A DNA stretch of 64,000 nucleotides, taken from positions 62,001 through 126,000 of the forward strand of contig NZ_JAHQZS010000005.1 of assembly GCF_019061145.1 (NCBI RefSeq). The letters are read 5' to 3'. Source of the stretch: Anianabacter salinae. Lineage in GTDB: Bacteria > Pseudomonadota > Alphaproteobacteria > Rhodobacterales > Rhodobacteraceae. How positions within the stretch are numbered: the stretch's first letter is position 1; every line of letters starts with the position of its first letter. A program made the translations under genes and the position numbers. This document shows, in pieces, positions 63,993 through 64,000 of the stretch. The notes beneath the pieces were generated by a model. That model was not told the DNA's origin. It saw only the letters and a list, made by a program, of their open reading frames with translations, and ran no database searches.

Positions 63993-64000
63993 CCTCGGCC

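Noticed and set aside
1-64000. tRNA, rRNA, CRISPR array, insertion sequence, prophage or toxin-antitoxin genes
   Set aside because: None could be supported. Gaps between genes are mostly under 200 bases and show no repeat-spacer pattern, cloverleaf, terminal repeats or transposase/integrase motifs.

Overview
This GC-rich 64 kb window looks like chromosomal DNA of an alphaproteobacterium, most likely Rhodobacteraceae (Roseobacter/Rhodobacter group). Reasons: a RegB/RegA-SenC redox regulatory locus in the Rhodobacter arrangement, a PAS-only DivL-like gene preceded by a CtrA-type site, the alphaproteobacterial order divL-like/tsaE/amgK/murU/addB/addA/trxA, and the housekeeping block hslVU, mltA, tim44-like, fxsA, secB, dnaQ, coaE, aroE, maf, hemJ. 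No rRNA, tRNA, CRISPR array, transposase or integrase was seen.

Region 1 (1-33.9 kb) is a large surface-polysaccharide locus. Its left part holds export and assembly genes: a Wzc-like chain-length determinant/tyrosine autokinase (1622-3802), a GtrB-like glycosyltransferase coupled to a polytopic membrane protein, a Wza-like outer-membrane lipoprotein, a YjbE-like small secreted protein, YjbF- and YjbH-like envelope proteins, and a WecA-like initiating sugar-phosphate transferase. A LpsL-like UDP-uronate epimerase stands alone on the + strand. The right part (13018-33903) is a 20-gene, single-strand, translationally coupled operon. It carries a nucleotide-sugar dehydrogenase, Wzx-like flippase, four methyltransferases, a deacetylase, a FemAB/GNAT-like protein, four glycosyltransferases, a sugar-nucleotide reductase, a glutamine amidotransferase (AsnB type), an EpsG/Wzy-like polymerase, an acyltransferase and the dTDP-L-rhamnose set rmlC-B-D-A. 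Together these describe a Wzx/Wzy-type heteropolysaccharide that probably contains rhamnose and amino-uronic acid and is heavily decorated.

Region 2 (34-44.8 kb) has small conserved proteins (DUF1761, DUF2853), ahcY, an HD hydrolase with a GNAT acetyltransferase, the regA-senC/regB redox system, the DivL-like PAS protein, tsaE, and the cell-wall recycling pair amgK-murU.

Region 3 (44.8-64 kb) holds addB-addA (double-strand break repair), trxA with a clear terminator, an isolated capsule-synthesis-like gene, hslV-hslU, an alpha/beta-hydrolase lipoprotein, an MFS transporter, the left-facing set tim44-like/mltA/smr, then fxsA, secB, and the left-facing set maf-aroE-coaE-dnaQ. Between maf and hemJ lies a 417-base non-coding stretch with degenerate DnaA boxes and a very AT-rich tract. 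It is a candidate chromosomal replication origin.
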